Shown: positions 1-11,696 of the stretch, one piece after another
Numbering within the stretch: the first letter of the stretch is position 1
Layout of the letters: every line of letters begins with the position of its first letter
Source: Ovis canadensis
Lineage: Eukaryota; Chordata; Mammalia; Artiodactyla; Bovidae
Length of the DNA: 64,000 nt
Assembly: GCF_042477335.2 (NCBI RefSeq)
Contig: NC_091247.1
Coordinates: 394,501 to 458,500 of the forward strand
Reading direction: 5' to 3'
The notes under the pieces: model-generated
The model's input: the letters and a program-made list of their open reading frames with translations, nothing else
The model's database searches: none
Told to the model about the DNA's origin: nothing
Program-made: the position numbers and the translations under genes

Positions 1-873
1 CTGGAGGTCCAGAAGGAAGCCCCTGCAGCTATGGTTCTGGCCAATCAGCCCGAGGTAGAGAAGCGCCCCAGGACGGACACACCACACAGCCTCACTCAGC
101 GCGGGGCTCATGAAAGAGGCCCAGCTCCCGACTGCGTCCTCCTCCACCGCCCGGGTGTGAGGTCCCCCAAAGGGCCCCGTCCACACCTCAGGCAGCAGAC
201 CAGGCAGGCGCCGCCAGGGAGCCCTAGCAAGGGCCGCCGCAGCAACCGGATCCCGGGTCTCAAAGTCCCAGCTGTCTGCACCAGCAGAGAGACCGGATCG
301 GAGGGCTCAGGTTCGGGTCCCAGATGCTCCCTGGGTTGGGCCCTGCGGCGCGCGGGGATCAGCAAGACCCTCTCAGCCCTCAGGGCCTGGCTGGGTGTCA
401 GCAGGGCCCCGCGGCCCGGCCGGGGACCCGCACACTCGGGGGGCTGCCTGAGTGTCTGGGGGAGAAAGCGAGCGCGAGCCGGGCTCGAGGGGAGGGCCCA
501 GCAGGTGCGGGGCGCAGTGGATCGGAGACCCGACAGGGAAAGTCAGGTCGGAGGCGTCGCGGGTCCAGGTCAGAGCGGCCTTCGGCAAACCAGAAGGGCT
601 CGAAGCCGCGGCCCCGAGTCTGGCCGCCCCTTGGCGGAAGGACAGGAAGGGCAGATGCGGAAGGACTGGGCCACCCTCGCTTCCCTGCTCCGCCCCGCCC
701 GGCGCCGGCCTCCCACCCCGTGGCCCGCCGCCCGCCCGGCGGCCCCGCAGCCCGCCGCCCCCGGTCGGACGGGAGCCCCCGGCCTCAGAGGTCCCGCGCC
801 CCGCGCCCGCTCGGCCGCTCCGGGGCGCCGCCCGCTCGCCGCAGGTGCGGCCCTCCCCGGACCCCGCGCCCAC

Positions 874-991
874 CTCGGAAGGGCAGCGGCGCCGCCAGGC
901 GCAAGCGCACGGCCCCCACCAGCGGCTCCCCCGGGCTGTAGACGACGCGGCCGTGGTTCAGGCGGACCTCGAAGAGCTGCACCCGCCCCAT
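874..991 (-). CDS. ARRDC1: ARRDC1 first coding exon (partial gene)
   Basis: Read on the minus strand, an ATG at 991 opens a frame beginning MGRVQLFEVRLNHGRVVYSP and continuing to PLPFR, a near match to the N-terminus of human ARRDC1. The exon ends at 874 with a GTGGGC donor in phase 1. The next human residues (AIRVT) would use the split G, so the boundary fits. ARRDC1 is an alpha-arrestin: an arrestin fold followed, in the part outside this window, by PPxY motifs that recruit NEDD4-family ubiquitin ligases and by ESCRT binding, so it acts at the plasma membrane in receptor sorting and microvesicle budding. Only about 39 residues (the first arrestin-N strands) are here. Positions 1-873 are intron 1, where I saw no exon. 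The gene is head-to-head with ZMYND19, about 17 kb away. Confidence 0.93.
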
Positions 992-1560
992 ACCGCGGCC
1001 CTGCCGGGCGGCCGCACTGAGCCTCCTTCGCCCCCGCCCCGCCGGCGCCGCGGCCGCCGCGCTCCCAGCCCCGCCCTCCCGCCAGCCCCGCCCGCCAGCC
1101 CCGCCCCCGACACGCCCCGTTTGCCCAGGCCACGCCCCCATCGCCACGCCCCGCCCCCTCCAACGTTCGCACCCCGCTCCCGCGCCCCCGCCACGCCACG
1201 CCCCCGCCACGCCCCTCGTCGCCGCGCCCCCTCCCCTCCAACGTTCGCAGCCCGGCCCCCGCGCCCCGCCCCTTAGCCTGCCCGGCCACGCCCCGGCCGT
1301 TCCCCCCTCTGGTCCCCAGCCCTCCCTCCCCCCGGGCTCCCCAACGCCCCCGCCCGCTCCAGCCCTGCCCCCAGCCGCGCCCGGGCCGGCCCGCCCGGCC
1401 TCTCCCCGCCCACCCGCCGGCCCGCCTGGCGCAGCTCCAGCGCAGCTCGCGGGAGCCCGGCGCACCTGCGCCCCGCGCCGCCCCACCTGTCAAGGGGCGG
1501 CCCGGGCCGAACCCCATCCCAGGCTCCGCCCAGGGGTCGCCCCCGCCCCGCCGGAGGTCT
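960..1560 (-). promoter_or_regulatory. ARRDC1 CpG-rich promoter and 5' flank
   Basis: The sequence just upstream of the ARRDC1 ATG is extremely C-rich on the plus strand, dense in CpG, and holds many GC-box and CCACGCCC-type (SP/KLF) sites. An 11-base core (CAACGTTCGCA) occurs at 1161-1171 and again at 1239-1249, within a locally repeated block. There is no TATA box. The start site itself cannot be read from sequence. Confidence 0.7.
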
Positions 1561-3960
1561 CCAGGCTGGGCTCGCGTCCCGGGCGGTGGGCGCTTGGTCG
1601 GCCGCGAGGAGCGGGGCGTGGTGAGGGGGTGAGGACAGAGAAGGCGGTGCTGGGCGCCTCCTGGCTGCGTAAATACCGGGTTGCTGTAAGGAGGGCGTCA
1701 GGATGATGCCAGGTGTTTGTCCAGAACAGCTAGGCGGAACGGGTGGCATTTTTTGATGGAGACACCGGCCTCGGTACAAGCTATTTTGGAAGAAAATCAT
1801 GACCGGCAGAGGCGCCCGTCAGGCACCTGAGTGAACTGGCACTTCTAGGCATGAGTCGGGGGGGGGGGGGGGTGGCACGAAGGACGAAAGATTCGTCAGA
1901 GACATGTTTGTACCTGGTGACTCTATTCAGGACGCTGAAGGCATCAGAATCGGGGTTGAGAACCGCAGAAACCTAATCTAGGCCTCCAGCGACAAACAGA
2001 GGCCTTAGCCTTATAGGCTGAGGGGTCCCCGGAGGCCAGGGAGATCCTGAGACCAGGGCTCTCCAGGGCTCTCTCAGGCTCCAGACCCACTTGGCCCACC
2101 TGGGACTCTGATGACGCAAGAGCGAGCCTCTGATTGGCTGGCCTGACACTTTGCTGTCAGGGGCGTGCAAATGGGGGAACCTCTGAACCAGGAGTTTGGG
2201 ATGGTGAGGAATTGTGGGAAGCCCGAACATGCTGAATATCCATGGCAGAAATCAAAGAGGACGTGTTTGAGGAAACAGGGAGAGAGAGTGTGCTGGCTGC
2301 TGCAGAGATGGAGGCAGAAACAGGGGCCTTTATCCCAGGTCACCTCTATTTCCCGCAGTTGGCCCCCAGTAGGGCTCTGCACACGCCTTACTCCGACCCT
2401 CCCCCACCGTCCCCCTCCAGAAGCTCTGCTGCTATGTCCTCCTGTCCACCGCCACCACCTGACATCCCATTTCTCTAAACATGCCTTTCCTCTTGTTCTC
2501 AGAACCCAGGCTTCTCCTGGCAGCTCTAGAGTATAAATGCTTATTTTCAAACAATGCGTCTACCTCTGGGCCTGCAAGTGGGGTCAACTCCTGGCTCTTT
2601 ATGACTGCCTCCAGACCATTTGCCCCTTCACCCGACTAACTCCCAGCTGTAACTCTCATCTTCTCAGAGTAATATTCCATCCCCCACCCCTAGCACTGTT
2701 GCTGTCACTTTCAGAGTCGAGGCCCACCTCCCCTTATTCTTCGGTGATGTCAGTGCCTGACACTCCCTGTCGCTCTCTCCCCGGTACCACCGGTGCTGGA
2801 ATTCTGACCCCAGAGTCTGCTCAGGCTTCCCTCCAGTTTTCATTCCTGGCCTATATCTGAACATCTAGGATATGTTGTAATTAGCTATGGCAAGGTGACA
2901 GACACAGAGCCAACTGCCTTGAAAGAAGAATTCAAAGCTTGCACTTCCCAAGAGGGGCAAGCCACTCAATGCAGGGCCGCCTGGGGAAGCACCAGTGTCA
3001 GCTGGGAGCGGGAGGAGGGACGAGAGCTTGGCCAGAGCCTTGCCTGTGTTTCCAGTGGGCAGGAGGGAGGCAGGCAACTTTCCGCAAGCTGAGGATTGGG
3101 TAGTGACTAATTTCAGTGATCTACTGTTGTCCACTACCTGGCCCTGGGTGATTGGCCTGGTGTGCAATGAAAGGAGGTGGTTGGGGTGTGGGCTCTGGAC
3201 CGGTCGGTGTGCATGTGAAAGCTGTGTTGGCAGGTGAGTTGTTTGCTGTCTCTAGGAATTAGCCAGGCTGGGAGGGGCAGTCTCTCCCCAGCCAGCAAGG
3301 CCCTCAAGATGTCAAAGCATCAAAGATACAGAAAATAAAAAGCATGATCGACGCAGTGCTCATCCCCTGAGTCTGTCCTCCGAGAACCCTCCCCAGCAGC
3401 CTCTCCTGCAGCTTAACTTTTGTCTGAGCAGCGTCTCCCAACAGCTCCCCTCACCCCTTCCCACTCCCACTGTGGCTCCCGTCAGCAGGTGGACTCCATC
3501 GCCTCTTGTTGAATGGGTCCGGCCCCTTGACTTGCTTGAACTGCCAGGAAGAGAGATGCCGCACGACTTTCAGGCTCTAAGGAGGGCTCGCAGCTTCTGC
3601 TTTCATTTCCCGAGGGTCCTGAGGTCCCCGTGACAGTAACTGGCTACTGCTCTGGAGTGATCCCCTGGGGGTGGGGGAAGCCAGGACGTGAGAGTCAGAC
3701 TTCCCATCTCACTCCCACACCCTGACTGAGGCTGCAGCAGGGACCCCGACTGTCCCAGCCGTCTAACGAGCCACCCCAATTCACTGCTTACTCTGAAAAC
3801 GAATGGTGGCCTCCTGCAGAAGGTCCCAGGCATGCGCGACTGCACTCAGGGCCCCGACCCTGCAGCAGGCCAGCGCACGCCCACAGCTCCGCTGGAGCCT
3901 GCTGGACACACACAGCTAAGTCTGGGTCCGTCTCCTGCGGGGTCACGGCCTCCTCCTCCC
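1561..3960. other. ARRDC1 upstream intergenic DNA, no gene seen
   Basis: I see no coding exon. There is a run of 15 G at 1858-1872. Around 3488-3640 the sequence resembles part of an old MaLR/MLT1-class LTR on the plus strand (a 'gcttgaactgcc' block followed by 'gcagcttctgcttt'), but it is too diverged to be sure. The remainder is unassigned single-copy-looking sequence. Confidence 0.5.
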
Positions 3961-3964
3961 AGGG

Positions 3965-4541
3965 CCTGCTGTGCACCAGGGTTTGTTTGTGCCCTCCACG
4001 AGGCTGTTTCCGAGGCCTGTGTAAGTTCTGTAATCAAATCCCACTGGCCTCTAAAGTCACATTCCCTCGGTGTTCTGAGTCCTTTGCCAGATTCCCGGGT
4101 TGGGAAATCTGTTGTGGGTCCTAGAACTTTCTGAACAGTACGAGAATTTCTGTGGTATAATTGTTCTGCAGTTTGTGGGTCGTCTGCTCGGTGGCTCTGT
4201 GGTGGGTTAATGGTGACCCCCCGCAAGAGGCTTATGCCACAGGCCGTCTGGCCCAGGGCTCCGGCACCCGGAGCCCCCGCCCATGTGGCAGGCCACTGAT
4301 GACCTGCACTTCTGCAGGAGACACTCAAACACAGTTCGGGCTCAGTCTCTGGGGTCTCTGGGTCCTGGTGCACATATGGTTTTGTTTGAGTCCTCCGAGC
4401 GTCTCTGGTAGATATGGGGTTTGATTCTAAATGAGATTTCACCGTCCTATCATCTTGCTGGGGCTTCTCCTTTGCCTGTGGATGTGGGGTATCTTTTTTT
4501 GCTGGGATCCAACATTCTCCTGTTGACGGTTGTTCAGCACT
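3965..4541 (-). mobile_element. L1 LINE 5' region fragment (ruminant L1), antisense
   Basis: This block matches, from memory, the antisense 5' untranslated region of ruminant L1 elements. It contains the 'ggtataattgttctgcag' stretch, the 'gaggcttatgccaca' stretch and the 'gggatccaacattctcctgt' stretch. The same element resumes at 5504-5578, where the L1 5' end with its 'cctt-ctgctctgc' sequence is reached. The gap is a BovB insertion flanked by a 9-bp duplication. No L1 coding sequence is preserved. Confidence 0.6.
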
Positions 4542-5503
4542 TCAGCTCAGTTGCTCAGTCGTGTCTGACTCTGTGCAACCCCATGGACTGTAGCAGGCCA
4601 GGCCTCCCTGTCCATCACCAACACCCAGAGTTTACTCAAACTCATGTCCGTTGAGTCTGTGATGCCACCCAACCATCTCATCCTCTGTCGTCCCCTTCTC
4701 CTCCTGCCCTCAATCTTTCCCAGCATCAGGGTCTTTTCCAGTGAGTCGGTTCTTTGCATCAGGTGGCCGAGTATTGGAGTTTCAGATTCAGCCTCAGTCC
4801 TTCCAATGAATATTCAGGACTGGTTTTCCTTAGGATGGACTGGTTGGATCTCCTTGCAGTCCAAGGGACTCTCAAGAGTCTTCTCAAAAGCATCAATTCT
4901 TCGGCTCTTAGCTTTCTTTATAGTCCAACTCTCACATCCATAATGACTACTGGGAAAACCATATCTTTGATTAGATGGACCTTTGTCAGCAAAATAATGT
5001 CTCTGCTTTTTAATATGATGTCTAGCTTGGTCATAACTCTTTTTCCAAGGAGCAAGTGTCATTTAATTTCATGGCTGCAGTCTCCATCTAAGGTGATTTT
5101 TGAGCCCCCCAAAATAAAGCCTATCACTGTTTCCATTGTTTCCCCATCTATTTCCCATGAAGTGATGGGACCAGATGCCATGATCTTCGTTTTCTGAATG
5201 TTGAGTTTTAAGCCAACTTTTTCACTCTCCTCTTTCACTTTCATCAAGAGGCTTTTTAGTTCCTCTTCACTTTCTGCCATAAGGGTGGTGTCATCTGCAC
5301 ATCTGAGGTTATGGATATTTCTCCCGGCAATTTTGATTCCAGCTTGTGCTTCCTCCAGCCCAGTGTTTCTCATGATGTACTCTGGATAGAAGTTAAATAA
5401 GCAGGGTGACAACATACACCATTGACGTGCTCCTTTCCCTATTTGGAACCTGTCTGTTGGTCCATGTCCAGCTCTAACTGCTGCTTCCAGGCAGAGCTGG
5501 CTC
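4542..5503 (-). mobile_element. BovB (RTE) LINE, 5'-truncated, antisense
   Basis: The minus strand reads BovB reverse transcriptase and 3' tail. The fragment translates with the RT C-terminal block (for example [20 protein letters not shown] near 5210-5270, with the RT palm motif altered to CADD just upstream, near 5290-5300) and ends at the left in the BovB 3' terminus, the part shared with Bov-tA SINEs. It is about 0.96 kb of a roughly 3.2-kb element, so it is 5' truncated in the RT domain. TTCAGCACT occurs at 4533-4541 and 5504-5512 and the flanking L1 reads on across it, so this is a target-site duplication. Frames are broken, so it is dead. Confidence 0.9.
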
Positions 5504-5579
5504 TTCAGCACTGAGCCGTAATCGTGGCGTTCCTGCAGCAGGGGATGCGCGCGGCTCCTTCTGCTCTGCTGCCTTAAGG

Positions 5580-5766
5580 GTTAACCTTGCCTCCACCACA
5601 GTTTGGTCTCAGGTCAGACAACAGGGAGGGACACAGCCCCCCCATCAACAGAAAATTGGATTGGAGATTTACTGAGCAGGCCCTGCCCATCAGAACAACA
5701 CCTGGTTTCCCCTGAGTCAGTCTCTCCTAACAGGAACCTCCTTTATCTTAACCCTAAGCCTCTTAT
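5580..5766 (+). mobile_element. 5' UTR-like part of an older BovB, split by a later insertion
   Basis: This stretch resembles the 5' leader of full-length BovB (blocks 'gacaacagggagggacacag', 'gaaaattggattggagattt' and 'cagtctctcctaacaggaac'). Its continuation, 'ccttctctgtcagagggcag', is found only after the next element, at 8483. The 11-bp AAGCCTCTTAT ends here at 5766 and is repeated at 8472-8482. I recognise the leader from memory, so identity is less certain than the break itself. Confidence 0.6.
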
Positions 5767-8471
5767 GGGGTTCTCAAGGCAAGAATACTGAAGTGGCTTG
5801 CCATTCCCTTCTCCAGTGGACCACATTCTGTCAGGCCTCTCCAGCATGACCCGCCTGTCTTGGGTTGCCCCGCGGGCATGGCTTGGTTTCACTGAGTTAG
5901 ACAAGGCTGTGGTCCTAGTGTGATTAGACTGTTCAAGTCTATGCCCCAACCAGTAACCCTGAAGAAGCTGAAGTTGAACAGTTCTATGAAGACCTACAAG
6001 ACCTTTTAGAACTAACACCCAAAAAAGATGTCCTTTTCTTTATAGGGGACTGGAATGCAAAAGTAGGAAGTCAAGAAACACCTGGAGTAACAGGCAAATT
6101 TGGCCTTGGAATGTGGAATGAAGCAGGGCAAAGACTAATAGAGTTTTGCCAAGAAAACGCACTGGTCATAGCAAACACCCTCTTCCAACAACACAAGAGA
6201 AGACTCTACACATGGACGTCACCAGATGGTCAACACTGAAATCAGATTGATTGTATTCTTTGCAGCCAAAATGGAGAAGCTCTATACAGTCAACAAAAAC
6301 AAGACCGGGAGCTGACTGTCGCTCAGTTCATGAACTCCTTATTGCCAAATTCAGAGTGAAATTGAAGAAAGTAGGGAAAACCGCTAGACCATTCAGGTAT
6401 GACCTAAATCAAATGCCTTATGATTATACAGTGGAAGTGAGAAATAGATTTAAGGGCCTAGATCTGATAGAAAGAGTGCCTGATGAACTATGGAACGAGG
6501 TTCGTGACATTGTACAGGAGACAGGGATCAAGACCATCCCCATGGAAAAGAAATGCAAAAAGGCAAAATGGTTGTCTCATGAAGCCTTAAAAATAGCTGA
6601 GAAAAGAAGAGAGGTGAAAAGCAAAGGAGAAAAGGAAAGATATAAGCATCTGAATGCAGAGTTCCAAAGAATAGCAAAAGAGATAAGAAAGCCTTCTTCA
6701 GCGGTCAATGCAAAGAAATAGAGGAAAAGAACAGAATGGGAAAGACTAGAGATCTCTTCAAGAAAATTAGAGATACCAAGGGAACGTTTCATGCAAAGAT
6801 AGGCTCGATAAAGGACAGAAATGGTATGGACCTAACAGAAGCAGGAGATATTAAGAAGAGGTGGCAAGAATACACAGAAGAACTAAACAAAAAACATCTT
6901 CACGACCAAGATAATCGTGATGCTGTGATCACTCACCTAGAGCCAGACATCCTGGAATGTGAGGTCAAGTGGGCCTTAGAAAGCATCACTACAAACAAAG
7001 CTAGTTAGTGGAGGTGATGGAATTCCAGTTGAGCTATTTCAAATCCTAAAAGATGATGCTGTGAAAGTGCTGCACTCAATATGCCAGCAAATTTGGAAAA
7101 CTCAGCAGTGGCCACAGGACTGGAAAAGGTCAGTTTTCATTCCAATCCCAAAGAAAGGCAATGCCAAAGAATGCTCAAACTACCGCACAATTGCACTCAT
7201 CTCACATGCTAGTAAAGTAATGCTCAAAATTCTCCAAGCCACGCTTCAACAATATGTGAACCGTGAACTTCCTGATGTTCTAGCTGGTTTTAGAAAAGGC
7301 AGAGGAACCAGAGATCAAATTGCCAACATCCTCTGGATCATGGAAAAAACAAGAGAGTTCCAGAAAAACATCTATTTCTGCTTTATTGACAATGCCAAAG
7401 CCTTTGACTGTGTGGATCACAGTAAACTGTGAAAAATTCTGAAAGAGATGGGAATACCAGACCACCTGACCTGCCTCTTGAGAAATCTGTATGCAGGTCA
7501 GGAAGCAGCAGTTAGAACTGGACATGGAACAACAGACTGGTTCCAAATAGGAAAAGGAGTATGTCAAGGCTGTATATTGTCACCCTGCTTATTTAACTTC
7601 TATGCAGAGTGCATCATGAGAAATGCTGGACTGGAAGAAACACAAGCTGGAATCAAGATTGCTGGGAGAAATATCAATAACCTCAGATATGCAGATGACA
7701 CCACCCTTATGGCAGAAAGTGAAGAGGAGCTAAAAAGCCTCTTGATGAAAGTGAAAGAGGAGAGTGAAAAAGTTGGCTTAAAGCTCAACATTCAGAAAAC
7801 AAAGATCATGGCATCCGGTCCCATCACTTCATGGGAAATAGATGGGGAAACAGTGGAAACAGTGTCAGACTTTATTTTTTGGGCTCCAGAATCACTGCAG
7901 ATGGTGACTGCAGCCATGAAATTAAAAGATGCTTACTCCTTGGAAGGAAAGTTATGACCAACCTAGATAGCATATTCAAAACCAGAGACGTTACTTTGCC
8001 GACTAAGGTCTGTCTAGTCAAGGCTATGGTTTTTCCTGTGGTCATGTATGGATGTGACAGTTGGACTGTGAAGAAGGCTGAGCACCGAAGAATTGATGCT
8101 TTTGAACTGTGGTGCTGGAGAAGACTCTTGAGAGTCCCTTGGACTGCAAGGAGGTCCAACCAGTCCATCCTAAAGGAGATCAGCCCTGGGATTTCTTTGG
8201 AAGGAATGATGCTGAAGCTGAAACTCCAGTACTTTGGCCACCTGATGCGAAGAGTTGACTCATTGGAAAAGACTCTGATGCTGGGAGGGATTGGGGGCAG
8301 GAGGGGAAGGGGACAACCGAGGATGAGATGGCTGGATGGCATCACGGGCTCGATGGACATGAGTCTGAGTGAACCCCGGGAGTTGGTGATGGACAGGGAG
8401 GCCTGGCCTGCTGCTATTCGTGGGGTTGCAGAGAGTCGGGCACGACTGAGCAACTGAACTGAACTGAACTG
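5767..8471 (+). mobile_element. BovB LINE with inverted 5' end (twin-priming type)
   Basis: Bases 5767-5930 are the reverse complement of the BovB 5' region (compare the sense copy at about 8541-8707). At about 5933 the sequence flips to sense in the endonuclease domain ('caagtctatgcccca') and runs through RT to the 3' end, finishing in repeated ACTGA units at 8448-8471. About 0.5 kb of endonuclease is missing at the switch. The RT catalytic YADD is encoded at 7688-7699. Stops and frameshifts (for example near 6238, 7006, 7431 and 7880) leave pieces of 90-210 codons. It is flanked by an 11-bp duplication at 5756-5766 and 8472-8482. Confidence 0.9.
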
Positions 8472-8482
8472 AAGCCTCTTAT

Positions 8483-11400
8483 CCTTCTCTGTCAGAGGGC
8501 AGACAGACAGAATGAAAACCACAATCACAAAAAAACTAATCAAACTGATCACATGGGCCAGAGCCTTGTCTAACTCAATGAAACTATGAGCCATGCCATC
8601 CATGTAGGACCACCCGAGACGGGTGGGTCGCGGTGGAGAGGCCTGACAGAGCGCGGTCCCCTGGAGAAGGGCTGGCAAGCCACTGCAGTGTTCTTGCCTT
8701 GAGAACCCCATGAACAGTATGAAAGGCAAAATGATAGGATACTGAGAGAGGAGCTCCCCAGGTCAGTAGGTGCCGAATATGCTACTAGAGGTCAGTGGAG
8801 AAATAACTCCAGAAAGAGTGAAGGGATGGAGCCAAAGCAGAAACAATACCCAGCTGTGGATATGACTGATAATGGAAGCAAGGTCCAGTGCTGTAAAGAG
8901 CAATATTGCATAGGAACTTGGAATGTTAGATCCATGAATCAAGGTAAATTAGAAATGGTCAAACAGGAGATGGCAAGAATGAACATAGATATTTTAGGAA
9001 TCAGTGAACTAAAATGGACTGGAATGAGGGAATTTAATTCAGATGACCATTATATTTACTACTGAGGGCAAGAATCCCTTAGAAGAAATGGAGTAGCCCT
9101 CATAGTCAACAAAAGAGTCTGAAATGCAGTACTTGGGGCTATCTCAAAAATGACTGATCTCAGTTCATTTCCAAGGCAAACCATTCAGTAGCACAATAAT
9201 CCAAGTCTATGCCCCAAACAGTAATGCTGTAGAAGCTGAAGTTAAAAGTTTCTATGAAGACCTACAAGACCTTCTACAACTAACACCCAAAAAAGAGGTC
9301 CTTTTCATCATGCAGGACTGGAGTGCAAAAGTAGAAAGTCAAGAGATACCTGGAGTAACAGGCAATGTTGCCTTGGAGTACAGAATGAAGCAGGATAAAG
9401 GCCAATGGAGTTTTGTAAAGAAAATGCACTGGTCATAGCAAACACCCTCTTCCAACAACACAACAGAAGACTCTACACATGGACATCACCAGATGGTCAA
9501 CACCAAAATCAGATTGATTATATTCTTTGCAGCCAAAGATGGAGAAGCTCTATACAGTCAGCAAAAACAAGACCGGGAGCTGACTGTGGCTCGGAATGTG
9601 AGCTCCTTATTGCCAAGTTCAGGCTCAAATTGAAGAAAGGAGGGAAAACCGCTAGACCACTTGGGTATGACCTCAATCAAATCCCTCATTATGACACAGT
9701 GGAAGTGAGAAATAGATTCAAGGGACTAGATCTGATAGAGCGCCTGAAGAACAGTGGACAGAGGTTTGTGACACTGAACAGGAGGCAGGGATCAAGACCA
9801 TCCCCAAGAAAAAGAAATGCAAAAAGGCAAAATGGTTGTCTCACGAAGCCTTAAAAATAGCTGAGAAAAGAATAGAAGTGAAAGGAAAAGGAGAACAGGA
9901 AAGATACACCCATCGGAATGCAGAGTTCCAAAGAATAGCAAGGAGAGACATGAAAGCCTTCCTCGGTGATCAATGCAAAGAAATAGAGGAAAACAGCAGA
10001 ATGGGAAAGACTAGAGATCTCTTCAAGAAAATTAGAGATACCAAAGGAACATTTCATGCAAAATGGGCTCGATAAACGACAGAAATGGTATTGACCTAAT
10101 GGAAGCAAAAGATATTAAGAAGTGGCAAGAATACACAGAAGAACTATACAAAAAAGATCTTCATGACCCAGATAATCACAATGGTGTGATCACTCACCTA
10201 GAGCCAGACACCCTGGAATGCACAGTTAAGTGGGCCTTAGGAAGCCTCACTATGAACAAAGCTAGTGGAGGTGATGGATTTCCAGTTGAGCTATTTCAAA
10301 TCCTAAAAGATGGTGCTGTTAAAGTACTGCACTCAATATGCCAGAAAATTTGGAAAACTCAGCAGTTGCCACAAGACTGGAAAAGGTCGGTTTTCATTCC
10401 AATCACAAAGAAAGGCAATGCCAAAGAATGTTCAAACTACCGCACAATTGCACTCATCTCACACACTAGCAAATGCTCAAAAATCTCCAAGCCAGGCTTC
10501 AGCAGTACGTGAACCATGAACACCGAGATGTTCAAGCTGGATTTAGAAAAGGCAGAGGAACCAGAGATCAAATTGCCAACATCTGTTGGATCATTGAAAA
10601 AGGAAGGGAGTTTCAGAAAAACATCTGCTTCTGCTTTATTGACTATGCCAAAGCCTTTAACTGTGTGGATCACAACAAACTGTGGATAATAGCAGACTGC
10701 CTTACCTGCCTCCAGAGAAATCTGTGTGCAGGTCAAGAAGCAAAAGTTAGAACTGGACATGGAACAACAGACTGTTTCCAAATCGGGAAAGGAGTACTAC
10801 GTCAAGGTTGTATATTGTCGCACTGTTTGTTTAACTTATATGCAGTATATATCATGAGAAACGCTGGGCTGGATGAAGCACAATCTGGAATCAAGATTGC
10901 CGGGAGAAATATCAATAACTTCAGATATGCAGATGACACCACCCTTATGGCACAAAGTGAAGAAGAACTAAAGAGCCTCTTGATGAAAGTGAAAGAGGAG
11001 AGTGAAAATTTTGGCTTAAAGCTCAACATTCAGAAAACGAAGATCATGGCATCCGGTCCCATTGCTTCATGGCAAATAGATGGGGAAGCAAATGGAAACA
11101 GTGAGAGACTTTATTTTGGGAGCTCCAAAATCACTGCAGATGGTGACTGCAGCCATGAAATTAAAAGATGCTTGCTCCTGGGAAGAAAAGTTATGACCAA
11201 CCTAGACAGTGTATTAAAAAGCAGAGACATTACTTTGCTGACAAAGGTCCATCTAGTCAAAGCTATGGTTTTTCCAGTGGTCATGTATGGATGTGACAGT
11301 TGGGCTATAAAAAAAGCTAAACACCAAAGAATTGATGCTTTTGAACTGTGGTGTGGGATAAGACTCTTGAGGGTCCCTTGAACTGCAAGGAGATCCAACC

Positions 11401-11696
11401 AGTCCATCCTACAGGAGATCAGTCCTGATTGTTGATTGGAAGGATTGATGCCGAAGCTGAAACTCCAATACTTTGGCCACCTAATACAAAGAACCGACTC
11501 CTTGAAATGCCCCTGAGGCTGGCAAAGATGAAGGCAGGAGGAGAAGGGGACGACAGAGGATGAGATGGCTGGATGGCATCGCTGAGTCATTAGACGTGAG
11601 TTTGAGCAAGCTCCAGGTGTTGCTGATTGGCACGAAAGCCTGGCGGGCTGCGGTCCATGGGGTCCCAAAGAGTCAGACACGACTGAGTAACTGACC
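8483..11696 (+). mobile_element. Near full-length BovB LINE, degraded
   Basis: This is the main body of the older BovB whose 5' leader lies at 5580-5766. In order it holds the leader ('atgaaaaccacaatcac'), a frame start near 8826 (MEPKQKQYPAVDM), an AP-type endonuclease with 'CIGTWNVRSMNQGKLEM' and 'ELKWTGM', then RT with YADD at 10926-10937, then the 3' tail ending near 11690. The longest open stretch is about 300 codons (10473-11381, RT). Stops at 9063 and 9396 and several frameshifts make it non-autonomous. BovB is known to have entered ruminants by horizontal transfer, probably from squamates or their parasites. Confidence 0.9.

Noticed and set aside
31-1020. Long plus-strand frame of 329 codons opposite ARRDC1 exon 1 and intron 1
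   Set aside because: GC-rich DNA lacks stop codons by chance. The translation is low-complexity Arg/Pro/Gly, and the conserved ARRDC1 exon is on the other strand.
10473-11381. 302-codon reverse transcriptase frame as a functional gene
   Set aside because: It is part of a BovB with a broken endonuclease frame and further stops. Ruminant genomes hold very many such fossils.
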